Source of the DNA: Myotis daubentonii
Lineage: Eukaryota > Chordata > Mammalia > Chiroptera > Vespertilionidae
Direction of reading: 5' to 3'
DNA length: 64,000 bases
Assembly (NCBI RefSeq): GCF_963259705.1
Contig: NC_081851.1
Span: 10,328,145-10,392,144, forward strand
Part shown: one piece after another, positions 32,581 through 45,486 of the stretch
How the letters are laid out: each line of letters begins with the position of its first letter
Numbering within the stretch: the first letter of the stretch is position 1
Program-made: the position numbers and the translations under genes
The notes under the pieces: generated by a model
The model's input: only the letters and a program-made list of their open reading frames with translations
Told to the model about the DNA's origin: nothing
Database searches by the model: none

Positions 32581-33068
32581 CTTTATTGGGGCTGTGTGTG
32601 AAGGTAGTGGCCACCCCATGGAAGAGCCAAAGGAAATGGCAACCCACCTGGGGAGAAACTTGCAGAGTTAAAGGATTTGTACGAAACTGTAGAGAGACTG
32701 CACTGTAAAGCCACAGGCCGGTGGGAATAATTGGAAGCCTGTTCACGAAGAGATAGGAGGCTCTTCCTTGCTTTCCAATCACAGTTCTCTCCATTTTTAT
32801 TGCCAGTGGAGAAATCTGTTCCCATAGCTATTTAGAGTTCAGAATCCCAGGGGCAGGAGGCCCCCATCCTTGCTGCTGACAGAACAGCGCAGAGGTGCTG
32901 CCTGCCGGAGGTGAAGGAAGGGGTGCGGGGAGGCCACAGCCCCATGGGGCTTCCAGGAGAGGCAGCGTTTCTGGTCTTCATTTTGGAAAAACAAGTTCTC
33001 AGCACGGACATGTCCATGATCTGTCCTCCTCACTTTCAGAGATGCTTGGCAGCCAAGATTAGGGTCTT
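32581..33068. other. no gene seen
   Basis: About 490 bp of single-copy DNA; nothing recognised. Confidence 0.5.
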
Positions 33069-33090
33069 AAAAAAAAAAAAAAAAAAAAAG

Positions 33091-33312
33091 GCACCCTGGC
33101 CGGGTGGCTCAGTGAGTTGGAGTGTGGTCCCATGAACCAAAGGGTGGCGGGTTCGATCCCCGGCCAGGGCACATGGCCAGGTTGCAGGTTTGATCGCCAG
33201 TCGGGGCACATGTGGGAGGCAACTGATCTCTCTCTCTCTCCCCCTCTCTCTTTCTCTCTCAGTCGCTCTCTCTCCCTCTTCTTTCCCCTTTCTCTAAAAT
33301 CAGTAAAAAACA
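33091..33312 (+). mobile_element. Ves SINE (distinct subfamily)
   Basis: 'ccctggccgggtggctcagt' head with 'gggttcgatccccggccagg' and a second 'ttgatcgccagtcgggg'. Head and B-box differ from most Ves copies here, suggesting another subfamily. It follows a 20-bp A-run. Confidence 0.88.
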
Positions 33313-33319
33313 TATCCTA

Positions 33320-33859
33320 GTGTGAGGATTAAAAAAATGTTTCGAGGCATGTTTTACGGCAGAATATAGTCTAGGCTGCGAACAGTCCATGTGAGCTTGC
33401 GAAGGGTGCTTATCCTACTGCTCTCGAATGAAGTGTCCTACAGGTGTCACCTAGGATCGCTGATGGATGTGCTGTTCAGTTGAACCACATCCTTCCTGAT
33501 TCTCTGCCTGTTGGGCTCCTAATTCCCGATGCAGGCTCCCAGGACAATGGTGGGTTTTCTAGTCCTCCCATCCCAGCAGCTTAGCCTACATGTTTTGATA
33601 CTTTCTTGTTGGGTTGTGTACATTAAGAATTGTTATGCCTTCTTGGGTTTTTGCTGCTTTAATAACATGAAAGCCCCTCTTTATCCCCAATTATCTTCCT
33701 TGCTCTGAAGTTGGCTTTGTCTGAAATTAATATATCTACTCCAGTGTCCCTTTAATTATTGTTAGTACAATATACTTTCTTCATTTCTTACCTTTAGTCT
33801 GTCTCAAAAAAAAGTCACTCTATAGAGTTTCTATTTGAAAATATCTATAAAGTCAACTT
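33320..33859 (-). mobile_element. old LINE-1, ORF2 upstream part
   Basis: Minus-strand L1 endonuclease-region sequence ('gaagttggctttgtctgaaa', 'tttagtctgtctc'). Continues between and after the three Ves SINEs to 34690. Highly broken. Confidence 0.7.
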
Positions 33860-34094
33860 ATTTTTTTAATTTTTTATTTAAATATTTTTTTTATTGATTT
33901 CAGAGAGGAAGAGGGAGGGAGAGAGAGAGAGAGAGACATTAATGATGAGAGAGAATCATCTATCAGTTGCCTCCTGCACATCCCACACTGGGGATCAAGC
34001 CTATAACTCGGGCATGTGCCCCAACCGGGAATCAAACCATGACCTCCTGGTTCATAGGTTGACGCTCAACCACTGAGCCATGCTGACCAGGCCA
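33860..34094 (-). mobile_element. Ves SINE
   Basis: Reverse Ves, 'ttttttattgatttcagaga' to 'gagccatgctgaccaggc'. Flanks 'aaagtcaactt' and 'aaagtcaattt' differ by one base. Confidence 0.92.
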
Positions 34095-34144
34095 AAAGTC
34101 AATTTCTTGTAGATAACATATCATTGGGTCTTATTTCTTTTCTT

Positions 34145-34365
34145 TTTTAAAAAAATATAGTTGTTTTATTGATTTCAGAGAGGAAGGGAGAGGGAGAGAG
34201 AGATAGAAACATCAATGAAGAGAGAATCATTGATTGGCTGCCTCCTGCACGCCCCCTTTTGGGAATCGAGCCCGCAACCTGGGCATGTGCCCTTGACCAG
34301 AATCGAACCCAGGACCCTTGAGTCCACAAGCCAATACTCTATCCACTGAGCCAAACCGGCTAGGT
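34145..34365 (-). mobile_element. Ves SINE
   Basis: Reverse Ves with 'gagccaaaccggctaggtc' as its 5' end. Flanking repeat 'gtcttatttctt' on both sides (about 34128 and 34371). Confidence 0.92.
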
Positions 34366-34389
34366 CAAGTGTCTTATTTCTTAAAAATG

Positions 34390-34608
34390 CGCCCTAGTTG
34401 GTTTGGCTCAATGGATAGAGCGTCTGCCTGAGGACAGAAAGGTCCTGGGTTCAATTCCAGTCAAGGGCACTTGCATGGGTTGCAGGCTCATCCCCTGTTG
34501 GGGGCATGCAGGAGGCAGACAAACCATGATTCTCTCTCATCATTGATGTTCCTATCTCTCCCTCCCTCTCCCTTCCTCTCTGAAATCAATAAAAATATTT
34601 TTAAAAAT
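34390..34608 (+). mobile_element. Ves SINE
   Basis: Forward Ves: 'gccctagttggtttggctca' to 'gaaatcaataaaaatattt'. Opposite orientation to its two left neighbours. Confidence 0.92.
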
Positions 34609-35236
34609 TGCATTCTGACAATCTCTGTTTTTAATCACTGTATTTAGACCCTTCAAATGTAAAGTTATTGATATAGTTGAATTAGTTGCCACTTTGTAAC
34701 TTTTTTTTTTCAATGGAATTTATTGGAGTCACATTGGTTTGCAACACAATACATGTTTCAAGTGTACAATTCAGGGAAACATCATCTGCTCGCTGCATCG
34801 TGTGTTCCGTGCCCTGAGCAGGATCTTTCTGTCCCCTTTGCCCCACCTCTGCCCACCTCCACCTACCCCCATGCCCTTTCCCTCCCGCTATCTCCACATC
34901 CTTTCCCACGCCCTTTCCCTCTGCCTACCACCACACTGTTGCTTGTGTGTATGTGAGACATATATGTAGATATATAGATATTTGCTTAATTCTTCCCCTT
35001 CTTTCATCCAGCCCCCATCCCCACCCTTCTGACAGCTGTCAATCTGTTCCATGCCTCTGTTTCTATTTTGTTCATCGGTTTATTTTGTTCATTAGATCAT
35101 ATGGTGTTTGTCTTTCTATGACTGGCTTATTTAGTTAGCATAATAACCTCCAGCTCCATCCATGCTGTCCTTAAACCTAAGATTTCCCTCCCTTTTTGCA
35201 GCTGAGTAGTATTTCATTGTGTAAATGTACCACTCC
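34609..35236 (-). mobile_element. old LINE-1 pieces: tail of one, 3' end of another
   Basis: 34609-34690 continues the old L1 ('gacaatctctgtttttaatc'). From 34695 a different minus-strand L1 3' UTR begins ('caatggaatttattggagtc'). It extends to 35236, where a third L1's tail starts. Confidence 0.7.
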
Positions 35237-38200
35237 TTTTTTAAATCTTTATTGTTAAAAGTATTACATAAATCCCCCTTTCCCCCAATCGAACCCCTAC
35301 AACCCACTCTCACCCCCCACCCCAAGCCCTCACCGCCCCATTGTCTGTATATGCTGTGCCCCAGCATAAATGCATACAAGGTCTTTCCTTGATCACCGCC
35401 CTCCCCGCTTTCCCTCCAAGATTCCCCACCCTGCGCCATGCTCCAGGTCTCTGGGTCCATTCCGTTCAACCGTTTATTTTGTTAATTAAATTCCACATAT
35501 GAGTGCGATCATGTGATACTTGCCTTTCTCTGACTGGTTTATTTCACTTAGCATGGTACTCTCCAGGTCCCTCCATGCTGTCTCAAAGGGTAAGAGATTC
35601 TTCTTTTTTACTGCTACATAGTATTCCATAGTGTAAATGTACCACAGCTTTTTTATCCACTCATCCACTGATGGGCACTTGGGCTGTTTCCAGATCTTGG
35701 CTATTATAAATTGTGCTACTAAGAACATAGGAGTGCATACATTCTTTCTGATTGGTATTTTGGGTTTTTATGATATTTTCCTAGAATTGGGATCACTGGG
35801 TCAAATGGCAGTTCCACATTTAATTTTTTGTGGAAACTCCATACTGTTTTCCATAATGGTTGTACCAGTCTACATTCCCACCAGCAGTGCACTAGGGTTC
35901 CCTTTTCTCCACATCCTCGCCAGCACTTGTCATTTGTTGACTTATTGATGGTAGCCATTCTGACAGGTGTGAGGTGATATCTCATTGTCCTTTTAATTTG
36001 TATCTCTCTGATGATTAGTAACTTCCAGCATTTTTTCATATGTCTCCTGGCCATCTGTATGTCCACTTTGGAGAAGTGTCCTTTTAGGTCCTTTGACCAT
36101 TTAATTGTATTGTTTGTCTTCCTTTTGTTAAGTCGTATGAGTTCCTTATATATTTTGGATACTAACCCTTTATCAGACGTGTCATTGCCAAATATGTTCT
36201 CCCACACAGTGGGCTCACTTTTAGTTTTGTTGGTGGTTTCTTTTGCTGTGCAGAAGCTTTTTATTTTGATGCAGTCCCATTTGTTTATTTTCTCCTTAGT
36301 TTCCTTTGTCCTAGGAGGTGTATCGTAAACACATTGCTACAAGAGATGTCTGAGATTTTGCTGTCTATGACTTCTTCTAGGACTTTCATGGTTTCTGATT
36401 TACATTTAAGTTTTTTTATCCATTTTGTTTATTCTTGTGTATAGTGTAAGTTGGTGGTCTAGTTTCATTTTTTTGCATGTATCTGTCCAATTTTCCCAAC
36501 ACCACTTATTTAAGACACTGCCTTGACTCCATTGTATGCTCTTCACTCATTTGTCAAATATTAATTGAGCTAATGGCTTGGGTCGATTTCTGGGGTCTCT
36601 GTTCTGTTCCATTGATCTATATGCCTGTTCTTGTGCCAGTACTAGGCTATTTTGATTACAGTGGTTTTGTAATATAACTTGAAATCTGGTATTGTGATTT
36701 CTCCAACTTTGTTCTTCTTTTTCAAGATTGCTAAAGCTATTCAGGGTCTTTGTTGGCTCTATATCAATTTTTAGGGTATTTGTTCGAGATCTGTGAAATA
36801 TGCTGTTGGTATTGCATTGAATCTGTAGATTGCCTTGGGTAGTATGGACATTTCAATAATGTTGATTCTACCAATCCATGAACATGGAATATTCTTCCAC
36901 TTGTTTATAACTTCTATCTCTTTTTTCAATGTCCTATAGGTTTCCAAGTACAAGTCTTTTACCTACTTGGTTAGGTTTATTCCTAAGTATCTTAATTTTT
37001 TTTGTTACAATGGTAAATGAGATTGTTTCTTTAGTTTCTCTTTCTGAGAATTCATTATTAGTGTATAAAAAAGCCAGAGATTTTTAGGTGTTGATGTTGT
37101 ATCCTGCTACATTGCCCAATTCATTTATTAAATCTAGTAGTTTTGGGGGGGAGGTGGAGTTTTTAGGGTTTTCTATGTACAATATAATGTCATCTGCGAA
37201 TAATGAGAATTTTACTTCCTCCTTTCCAATTTGGATGTCTTTTATTTCTTCTTCTTGTCTGATTACTGTGGCTAGGACTTCCAGTACTATGTTAGAAAAG
37301 AGTGGTGGAAGTGGACATTCCTGTCTAGTTCCTGTTCTTAGGGGAAATGGTCTTAGTTTTTGCCCATTGAGTATGATATTTCTTGTAGGTTTGTCATATA
37401 TGGCCTTTATCGTGTTGAGATATGCTCCCTCTATTTTGCTGGATTTTTTATCAAAAATGGGTGTTGGATTTTGTCAAATACCTTTTCTACATCTATTGAG
37501 ATAATCATGTGATTTTTGTCTTTCAATTTGTGTATGTGATGTAGCATGTTTACTGATTTGCAAAAATTGTACCAGCTTTGCATCCCTGGAATAAATCCCA
37601 CTTGGTCATGGTGTATGATCTTTTTAATATATTGCCAATGTTTTGTTGAGGAGTTCAGCCTCTATGTTCATCAGGGATATTGGCCTGTAATTCTTTTTCT
37701 TTGTAGTGTCTTTATCTGGTTTTGGAATTTAAGTAATGCTGGCCTCATAAAAAGAGCTTGGAAGTGTTCTTTCCTCTTGAATTTTTTGAAATAGTTTGAG
37801 GAGGATAGGTGTTAGTTTTTCTTTGAATGTTTGGTAAAACTCCCCTGTGAAGCCATCTGGACCTGGGCTTTTGTTTGCTGGGAGTTTTTTTAATTATTAC
37901 TGCTTCTATTTCATGAGTTGTTATTGGCCTATTTAGGTTTTCTGATTCCTCCTGATTCAGTTTTGGGAGGTCGTATTTTTCTAGGAATTTGTCAATTTCA
38001 TCTACATTGTGCAGCTTGTTGGCATATAGTTGTTCATAGTATTCTCTTACAATCCTTTGTATTTCTGTGGTATCAGTGGTTATTTCTCTGTTTTCATTTC
38101 TGATTTTATTTTTTGGGTCCTCGCTCTGATTCTTGATGAGTCTGGCTAATGGTTCATCGATCTTATTAATCCTTTCAAAGAACCAGCTCTTGGTTTCATT

Positions 38201-38400
38201 GATTTTTTTTGTACTGCATTTTTAGTCTCTATGTCATTTTTTTTTTAACTCTAATCTTTAGTATTTCCTTCCATCTACTCACTCTGGGCTCTTCTTGTTG
38301 TTCTTTTTCTAATTCCTTAAGTTGTAGGGTTAAATGGCTTATTATTTTTTCTTGTTTTTTGAGGTAGGCCTGTAGTGCTATGAACTTCCCTCTCAGGACT
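35237..38400 (-). mobile_element. LINE-1, 5'-truncated, comparatively young
   Basis: The 3' end (A-tail complement plus 'aaatctttattgttaaaag') at 35237, then 3' UTR and ORF2 through the reverse transcriptase. Minus-strand translation includes [20 protein letters not shown] (35719-36207 frame) and the RT core FADDIILY (about 37172-37210, both Asp kept). It ends at 38400 where Helitron sequence begins. Frames up to 162 codons remain open but ORF2 is broken by several frameshifts. Confidence 0.88.
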
Positions 38401-38574
38401 GCCAGGCACCCCAGGGGGAACTCCTACCCTGAAGGGGCTGTGGCCAGCCTACAAACAGCCATCAGCCCCTCACTGAGGCTGGCCAGGCACCCCTTTACAT
38501 TTGAAGGGTCTAATGGCTGTTTGCAGGCTGGCCACAGCCCCTTCAGGGTAGGAGTTCCCCCTGGGGTGCCTGGC
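38401..38574. repeat. 60-bp-arm inverted repeat (potential hairpin)
   Basis: Arm 38402-38461 is the reverse complement of 38514-38573 with a single mismatch; 38401 and 38574 also pair. The loop is 52 bases. A potential long hairpin within a Helitron. Confidence 0.93.
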
Positions 38575-39081
38575 CAGCCTGGGTGAGGGGCTGAGGGCCA
38601 TTTGCAGGCTGGCCACAGCTCCTTCAGGGTGGGGGGTCCTGCTGGGGTAACTGGCCCATCTGGGTGAGGGGCTGAGGGCCTTTTTCAGGCTGGCTAAGCC
38701 CCCCAGCGGCGACCCTCACCCCATGAGGGTGTGGCCAGCCTGGGTGAGTGGCTGATGGCTGTTTGCAGGCTGGCCATGGGCCCCAGCCACCCAAGCTCCC
38801 AGTGGAGGCTGGCTGGAAGCAGGTATCTGGGATTTATTTGTCTTCTATAATTGAAACTTTGTTGTCATGAGCGGTGGCCTCAGCCGGCTCAGGGCTGACG
38901 GGAAGCTTGGCTTCCTCCATCGCCCAGGCAACCAGCTTCCTGCTTGCTCTAGCTCCGTGGTTGCCGGTCTCCATCTTGGTTGGGTTAATTTGCATATAGT
39001 CGCTCTGATTGTCTGGTGGGCGTGGCTTAGGGTGTAGCAAAGGTACGGTCAATTAGCATCTTTGTCTTTTATTAGTGTAGA
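38401..39081 (-). mobile_element. Helitron with large inverted repeat
   Basis: Right end is a Helitron 5' terminus in reverse ('aattagcatctttgtctttt' then 'attagtgtaga', i.e. TCTACACTAATAAAAG on the minus strand) with 'gggcgtggctta' inside. The left, 3' end lacks hairpin and CTAG. Positions 38401-38830 are tandem units of about 80-100 bp on 'ggctggccacagccccttca', the first in inverted orientation. It shares these units with the Helitrons at 18492-20034 and 53122-53713. Confidence 0.72.
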
Positions 39082-39361
39082 TTACCAAGGCCTCCCACCC
39101 ATTCTTTATAATAATCGTGTCATTCATTTAACTTATCCATAAGCTTTAATACCAAGTACACTGTTGCCTGTTGCCATTGTTATTTTGAACATACTGTTAT
39201 ATTTTAGGTAATTACAAATAATAAAAAAAAATATTTTATTTTACCTTTATTTATTATTTCTCAAACACTTTTCTTTCTGTGGATCTGAGTATGAAGATAG
39301 CCAATTGATGTTTCTCTCTCACATTGATGTTTCTCTCTCTAAAAAATTCAATTTTTTAAAA
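39082..39361. other. AT-rich DNA with a Ves tail fragment
   Basis: Nothing recognised except 39303-39352, which carries doubled 'gatgtttctctctc' motifs and an A-rich end like the 3' part of a Ves SINE. Confidence 0.5.
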
Positions 39362-39762
39362 AGGGGGTCCCTAATACTGAAAAACAAAATTCAACAAGTA
39401 AATTTCAAAGATCTTATTGGATTTATTCAGTGTTTCATGAACGGGCAGCATCCAATCTAAATGGATAGAGAGAAGCTCGGAGGAGCTGTGCAAAGTGACA
39501 GACTTACAGGCAGAGGGTGTGGGACAAGGAAGTTATACCAGCAAAAAGCAGATGGGCTGTGGCTAGGTCACTTCCCTTCAGGGGCCCGCACGGGTCCATC
39601 AGGTAAATGACTGCACAGGTGCTGGTCAGGGGATTCCTGGCTGGAGGTTTAAGATTCCATTTCTGGAGAGGCTGAAACTGTAATTATGTCTGTTTGGTGA
39701 CGTGGGGCTTCGCATAAGGACTCCATTTGGGGCCTGTTATCTTATTTTTAACACTGTGATTG
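39362..39762. repeat. probable ancient interspersed repeat, unassigned
   Basis: 'atttcaaagatcttattgga', 'tttattcagtgtttcatgaa' and 'aaggactccatttggggcct' read like a mammal-wide repeat, possibly LTR-derived. I cannot name the family with confidence. Confidence 0.3.
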
Positions 39763-40499
39763 CCAGAGGTGACATGCTTACTACCAGGAAGCTTGCTCCA
39801 GCTCATTGTCCCACGTTTCTTCAGAGTGAGGGATCCTGCACACTTTCACCTGATCCAGGGTCCAAGCGACTGCTTACTCGGCCTAGCCTGTTCCTCCTGG
39901 CCTCATTCTGTTCATGTACTGACCACCCATTGTGGACCAAGACGGTGCTAGTTCCTCAGGTCAGTGTTCAGCAGTCATACTTGCCATCTCCAAGGAGCTC
40001 GGTCTAGATGGGGAGAAAAGAAGGCAAGTAGACTCAGACGGTTTGCAGGGAGTTGTTGTTGAGAACAGGGGCACTCTGGGAGGAGAGGAGAGAGCCCCGA
40101 ACACTGTGGGGCTAATGGGGTGGGGAGTCAGAGAAAGTGCTACCTTAAAAATAAAAGGGCTTTTTAGTGAGAGGCAACAAGCACTTATTGAGATAAATAA
40201 GAATAGCTATTGCAGCATACTGATTCAGGCAGAAGCCCTCATAGTGTTCTGATTAGGAGACCAAGGCAGTGGTCATTTATGAGAAGAAGGAGGGGAGCAG
40301 TTGCATCAGTAGCAGGAAGATACTTCTGTTGGTGCAGGTAACACAACATAATAGTGACGGCAATTCAAAACAGTGTCTTTCATTTTCAGTCTTATAGTCC
40401 TCAGTTCAGTACTCATAATAACTGATTTCTTGTTAGTTTTGCAAACAGTTCTTTGAGACGCAGTGTTGCTTTAGGTCCCATCCAAAGATTATTTTGCCC
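39763..40499. other. no gene seen; L2-like trace
   Basis: The stretch 39915-40015 ('gtactgaccacccattgtgg', 'atctccaaggagctcggtct') resembles an L2 3' region. Otherwise single-copy, no gene. Confidence 0.4.
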
Positions 40500-40540
40500 T
40501 TTAAAATAATTTTTTTAAATTGATTTCAGAGAGGAAAGGA

Positions 40541-40588
<48 letters not shown>

Positions 40589-40729
40589 TCAATAATGACA
40601 GAGAATCATTGATTGGCTGCCTCCTGCCTGCCCCACACTGGGGACTGAGCCCGCAACCCAACCTGGAATCGAACCATGATCTCCTGGTTCATAGGTCGAC
40701 GCTCCACCATTGAGCCACGCTTACTGGGC
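40500..40729 (-). mobile_element. Ves SINE with expanded GA tract
   Basis: Reverse Ves in which the CT-rich region has grown into a (GA)n run at 40540-40583. Ends 'gagccacgcttactgggc'. Confidence 0.9.
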
Positions 40730-41744
40730 TATTCTGTTCTTTCTAACATTCCAATGGTTTGAGGCATGAGACTTGTACAGCAGTTCCTCTGGGATGGAAG
40801 CTCTGGCTCCATGTTAAAGTAGCTCCATTTATGTTGTTTGCAAAAGGCACACAGAGCCCAACAGAGCTACCAAGTAAGCTGAAGGACAGCAGGCAGGGGA
40901 AGAGTATTTCAAGCAGCTATGGGAGTCCTTGCAAAGCTTGGGGTTGGGACTGCATGCCCTGGGAGCAGCAATGGCCTTGGAAAGGCTACCGGCCCACATA
41001 AGTAGGGGGAGTGACCGGAGTGCAGATGGGAGAAATCAGGGTGAGGCATGGCAGCCTGTGGTGCCTCATTTGTAGGTGCCCAGCACTTGACCATGAAGGC
41101 AATAGGGTTCATTGCACACTTGGTGGTTTTTCTTTCATTTTGAAAGGTATTTGACTATGGAAATGATAAAACATGTAGAGTAGTATAATGACCTTCCTCA
41201 TGCCCATCACCCATGGTTTGAGAGTTCTCAATATGCAGCAAATCTGGTATCATTTATATTTTTCTACTGCTCCCTTCACCCCCTGACGTCATGTCATTTT
41301 AGTCAGTAGTTCATCATGTATCTCTAAGAGAAAAGACTTCTTAAACACATCATAATATCTTTATGCAATTTAAAAGTTAACAATACCTCCAAATATTATC
41401 TAATATACAGCCAGTTTTCAAATTTCTTAATTAGCACAGGGACTTCTTTTATTAGTGGTGCTAGATCCAGACACGATCTACACATGCAGGCGGTTGGTAA
41501 GTTCTTAAGTCTTGATAAATCAGCAGCAGTCGCTCCTCTTGCTCCCGGGCACTTATAGAAGAAAACAGGTGATTGGTCGTACATTCTAGGTTTGACCATT
41601 GCGGGGCCTGGCATACTGGCTAGAACAGCATGGCAGCCTGGGAGGGTGGGCTGAAGGGAACCGGGCCATGGCGGGTACAGCAGCCATCTGACTGGGAAAG
41701 GAGGAGTGTGCTCAGGCTGAGGCAGGGGAGATAGGAAAGAGGGG
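40730..41744. other. no gene seen
   Basis: About 1 kb of mostly single-copy sequence, no recognised gene. AT-rich from 41150 to 41420. Confidence 0.5.
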
Positions 41745-43882
41745 CATGGAGCTGTGGGACAACGTAAAACATAGCAATATTAGAATAGCAGGTGAGCCAG
41801 AAGAGACAGAAAGGGATAGAAAACATGTTTGAAGAAATAATGGCAGAAAACTTCCCTAACCTGGTAAAGGAAAAAGTCACACAAGCTCAGAAGGCACAGA
41901 GAACCCCAAGTAATAAGAACCCAAACAGGCCCAAGCCCAGACATATCATAATTAAAATGCCAAAAATTAAAGACAAAGAGAGAATCCTAAAGGCAGCAAG
42001 AGAACAGGAAACTCTTACTTACAAAGGAGCTCCCATAAGGCTGACACCTGATTTCTCATCAGCAACTCTACAGGCCAGGAAGGAATGGCATTACTATATC
42101 CAGCAAGGCTATCATTCAAAATACATGGTCAAATAAAGAGCTTCCCAGACAAAAAAAGGATAAAGGAGTATATCACCACCAAGCCAGCATTACAAGGAAT
42201 GCTAAAGAACTGCTGTAATGAGAAGAAACAGAGAGAGAAACCTAGGAATACAGAATTAAAACAGCAATCAACAAGTACTTATCAATTATAATCCTAAACA
42301 TAAATGGATTAAATGTTCCAATCAGAAGGCATAGGGTAGCTGAATGGATACAAAAACATGACCCAACTATATGCTGTCTGCAAGAGACCCACCTCAGAAC
42401 AGAAAACACACACAGGATGAGAGCAAAGGGATGGAAAATAAAAATTTTCCATGTAAATGGAAAAGAAAAAAAGCTGGAGTAGCAATACTCATATTCAACA
42501 AACTAGACTTTAAAATGCAGGCCAGGCCACCACAAGAGACAACAAAGGTCACTACATAATACTAAAGGGATCGATCCAACAAGAGGATATAATCCTGGTA
42601 AACATATATGCACCCAATACTGGAGCACCTAAATATATATTTAAAAAAACAACTTCTGAAGTACTTAATGGATAGATCAATAACAATACCGTCATAGTAG
42701 GAAACTTTAACCCCCCACTGACCTCCCTGGATAGATCTTCCAGATAAAAACTTAACAAGGACATAGTGACTCTAAATGACATAGTGGATCAGATGGATTT
42801 AATTAACATTTATAGAACTTTTCACCCCAAAGCTGAATAATATATATTCCTCTCAAGTGCACATGGATCATTCACAAAGATAGACCATATGTTAGGGCAC
42901 AAAACAAGTCGTTACAAATTCAAGAAGATTGAAAGCATCTTCTCAGATCACAGTGGAATAAAATTAGAAATCAACTACAGTAAAAACACCCAAAAACATT
43001 TAAACACATGGAGACTAAATAACATGTTACTAAACAATGAATAAGTTACCAACAAGATCAAGAAAGAAATGAAAAAACTTCCTGGAAACCAATAAAATGA
43101 ACACAGAACAACCCAAAATCTCTGGGAACCAGCAAAAGCAGTCCTGAGAGGGAAGTTCACAGGCCTACCTCAAAAACACACACAAAAAAAAAAAAACAAG
43201 AAAAATCAACAGTAAGCTATTTAACCCTACAACTTAAAGAACTAGAAAGACAACAACAAGAAAAGCCTAGAGTGAGTAGAAGGAAGTAAATAATAAAGAT
43301 TAGAGCAGACATAAATAGCATAGAGACTTAAAACAAACAAACAAACAAAAAACAGTACAACAAATCAATGAAATCAAGAGCTGGTTCTTTGAAAGGATAA
43401 ACAAAATTGATGAACCATTAGCCAGACTCATCAAGAAACAGAGAGAGAGTACCCAAATAAATAAAATAAGAAACAGAAGTGGAGAAGTAACCACTGACAC
43501 CACAGAAATACAAAGGATTGTAAGAAAATACTATGAACAACTATATGCCAACAAGCTGCACAATGTGGATGAAATTGACAAATTCCTAGAAAAATACAAC
43601 CTCCCAAAACTGAATCAGGAGGAATCAGAAAACCTAAATAGGCCAATAACAACTGATGAAATAGAAACAATAGTAAAAAAACAAAAAACAAAAAAACTCC
43701 CAGCAAACAAAAGCCCAGCTGTGGATGGCTTCAAACAGGAGTTTTACCAACATTCAAAGAAGAACTAACACCTATCCTCCTCAAAATATTTCAAAAAATC
43801 CAAAAGGAAGGAACACTTCCAAGCTCTTTTTATGAGACCAGCATTACTTAAATTCCAAAACCAGATAAAGACACTACAAAGA

Positions 43883-44102
43883 GCCCTGACCGGTTTGGCT
43901 CAGTGGATAGAGCCTTGGCCTGTGGACTGAAGGGTCCCAGGTTCAATTCCAGTCAAGGGCATGTACTTTGGTTGCAGGCACACCCCCAGTAGGAGGTGTG
44001 CAGGAGGCAGCTGATCAATGTTTCTCTCTCAACGATGTTTCTAATTCTCTCTCCCTCTCCCTTCCTCTCTGTAAAAAAATCAATAAAATATATTTAAAAA
44101 TA
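43883..44102 (+). mobile_element. Ves SINE in L1
   Basis: Forward Ves with perfect 16-bp duplication 'aaagacactacaaaga' (43867-43882; 44103-44118). Confidence 0.95.
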
Positions 44103-45104
44103 AAAGACACTACAAAGAAAGAGAATTACAGGCCAATATCCCTGATGAACATAAAGCCTAAAATCCTCAACAAAACATTAGCAATATATTAAAAAGATCA
44201 TACACCATGACAAGTGGAATTTATTCCAGGAATGCAAAGCTAGCACAATATTTGCAAATCAATAAACATGCTACATCACATACACAAATTGAAAGACAAA
44301 AATCACATAATTCTATCAATAGATGCAGAAAAGGTATTTAACAAAATCCAACACCTATTTTTGATAAAAAGTCCAGCAAAATAGAGGGAGCATATCTCAA
44401 CATAATAAAGGCCATATATGACAAACCTACAAGAAACTGCATACTCAATGGGCAAAAACTAAGACCATTTCCCCTAAGAACAGAAACTAGACAGGAATGC
44501 CCACTTTTACCACTCTTATTCAACATAGTACTGGAAGTCCAAGCCACAGTGATCAGACAAGAAGAAGAAATAAAAAGCATACAAATTGGAAAAGAGGAAG
44601 TAAAACTCTCATTATTCACTGATAGCATGAAATTGTACATAGAAAACCCTAAAAACTCCACCAAAAAAAAAAAACTACTGGATTTAATAAATGAATTTGG
44701 CAATATAGCAGAAAAAATAACACCCAAAAATCTCTGACATTTTTATACAACAATAGTGAATTCTCAGAAAGAGAAACAATCCCATTTACCATTGCAACAA
44801 AAATAAATTTTAAGACACTTAAGGATAAACTTAATCAAGGAGGCAAAAGACCTGTACTCAGAAAGCTACAGGACAATGAAAAAAGAGATAGAGGAAGATA
44901 TACAAGTGGTAGAATATACCATGCTCATAGATTGGTAGAATCAACATCATTAAAATGTCCATACTACCCTAGGCAATCTACAGATTCAATGCAACCCCTA
45001 TTAAAATATCAATGGTATATTTCACAGAGCAAGAACAAAATCTCCAAAAATTTATATAGAATTAAAAAAAAAAAACACCACCTGAATAGCTGCAGAAATC
45101 TTGA

Positions 45105-45212
<108 letters not shown>

Positions 45213-45317
45213 TAATGGAACAGAACAGAGACCCCAGAAATGGACCCAAGCCATTATGCTCAATTAATATTTGTCAAAGGAGGCAAGAGCATACAATGGA
45301 GTCAAGACAGTCTCTTC

Positions 45318-45486
45318 GACTGGACAAAAATCGTGCACCTATGGATGAGGACAGTGGGTGAGGAGTGAGGGAGGAGGGTGGGGTGGGAACTGGGTGGAGG
45401 GGACTTATGGGGGAAAAAAGATGAACAAATGTAATAATCTGAACAATAAAGATTTAACTAATAAAAAAAATAAACCGAAAAAATAA
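45318..45486 (+). mobile_element. 5'-truncated HAL1 tail inserted in L1
   Basis: 169 bp that match by eye the last part of the full-length HAL1 at 3656-5650: 'gactggacaaaaatcgtgca', the G-rich stretch, 'aacaaatgtaataatctgaa' and 'caataaagat' plus A-rich tail. Perfect 14-bp duplication 'aagacagtctcttc' (45304-45317; 45487-45500). The L1 ORF2 sequence is continuous across it. Confidence 0.92.
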
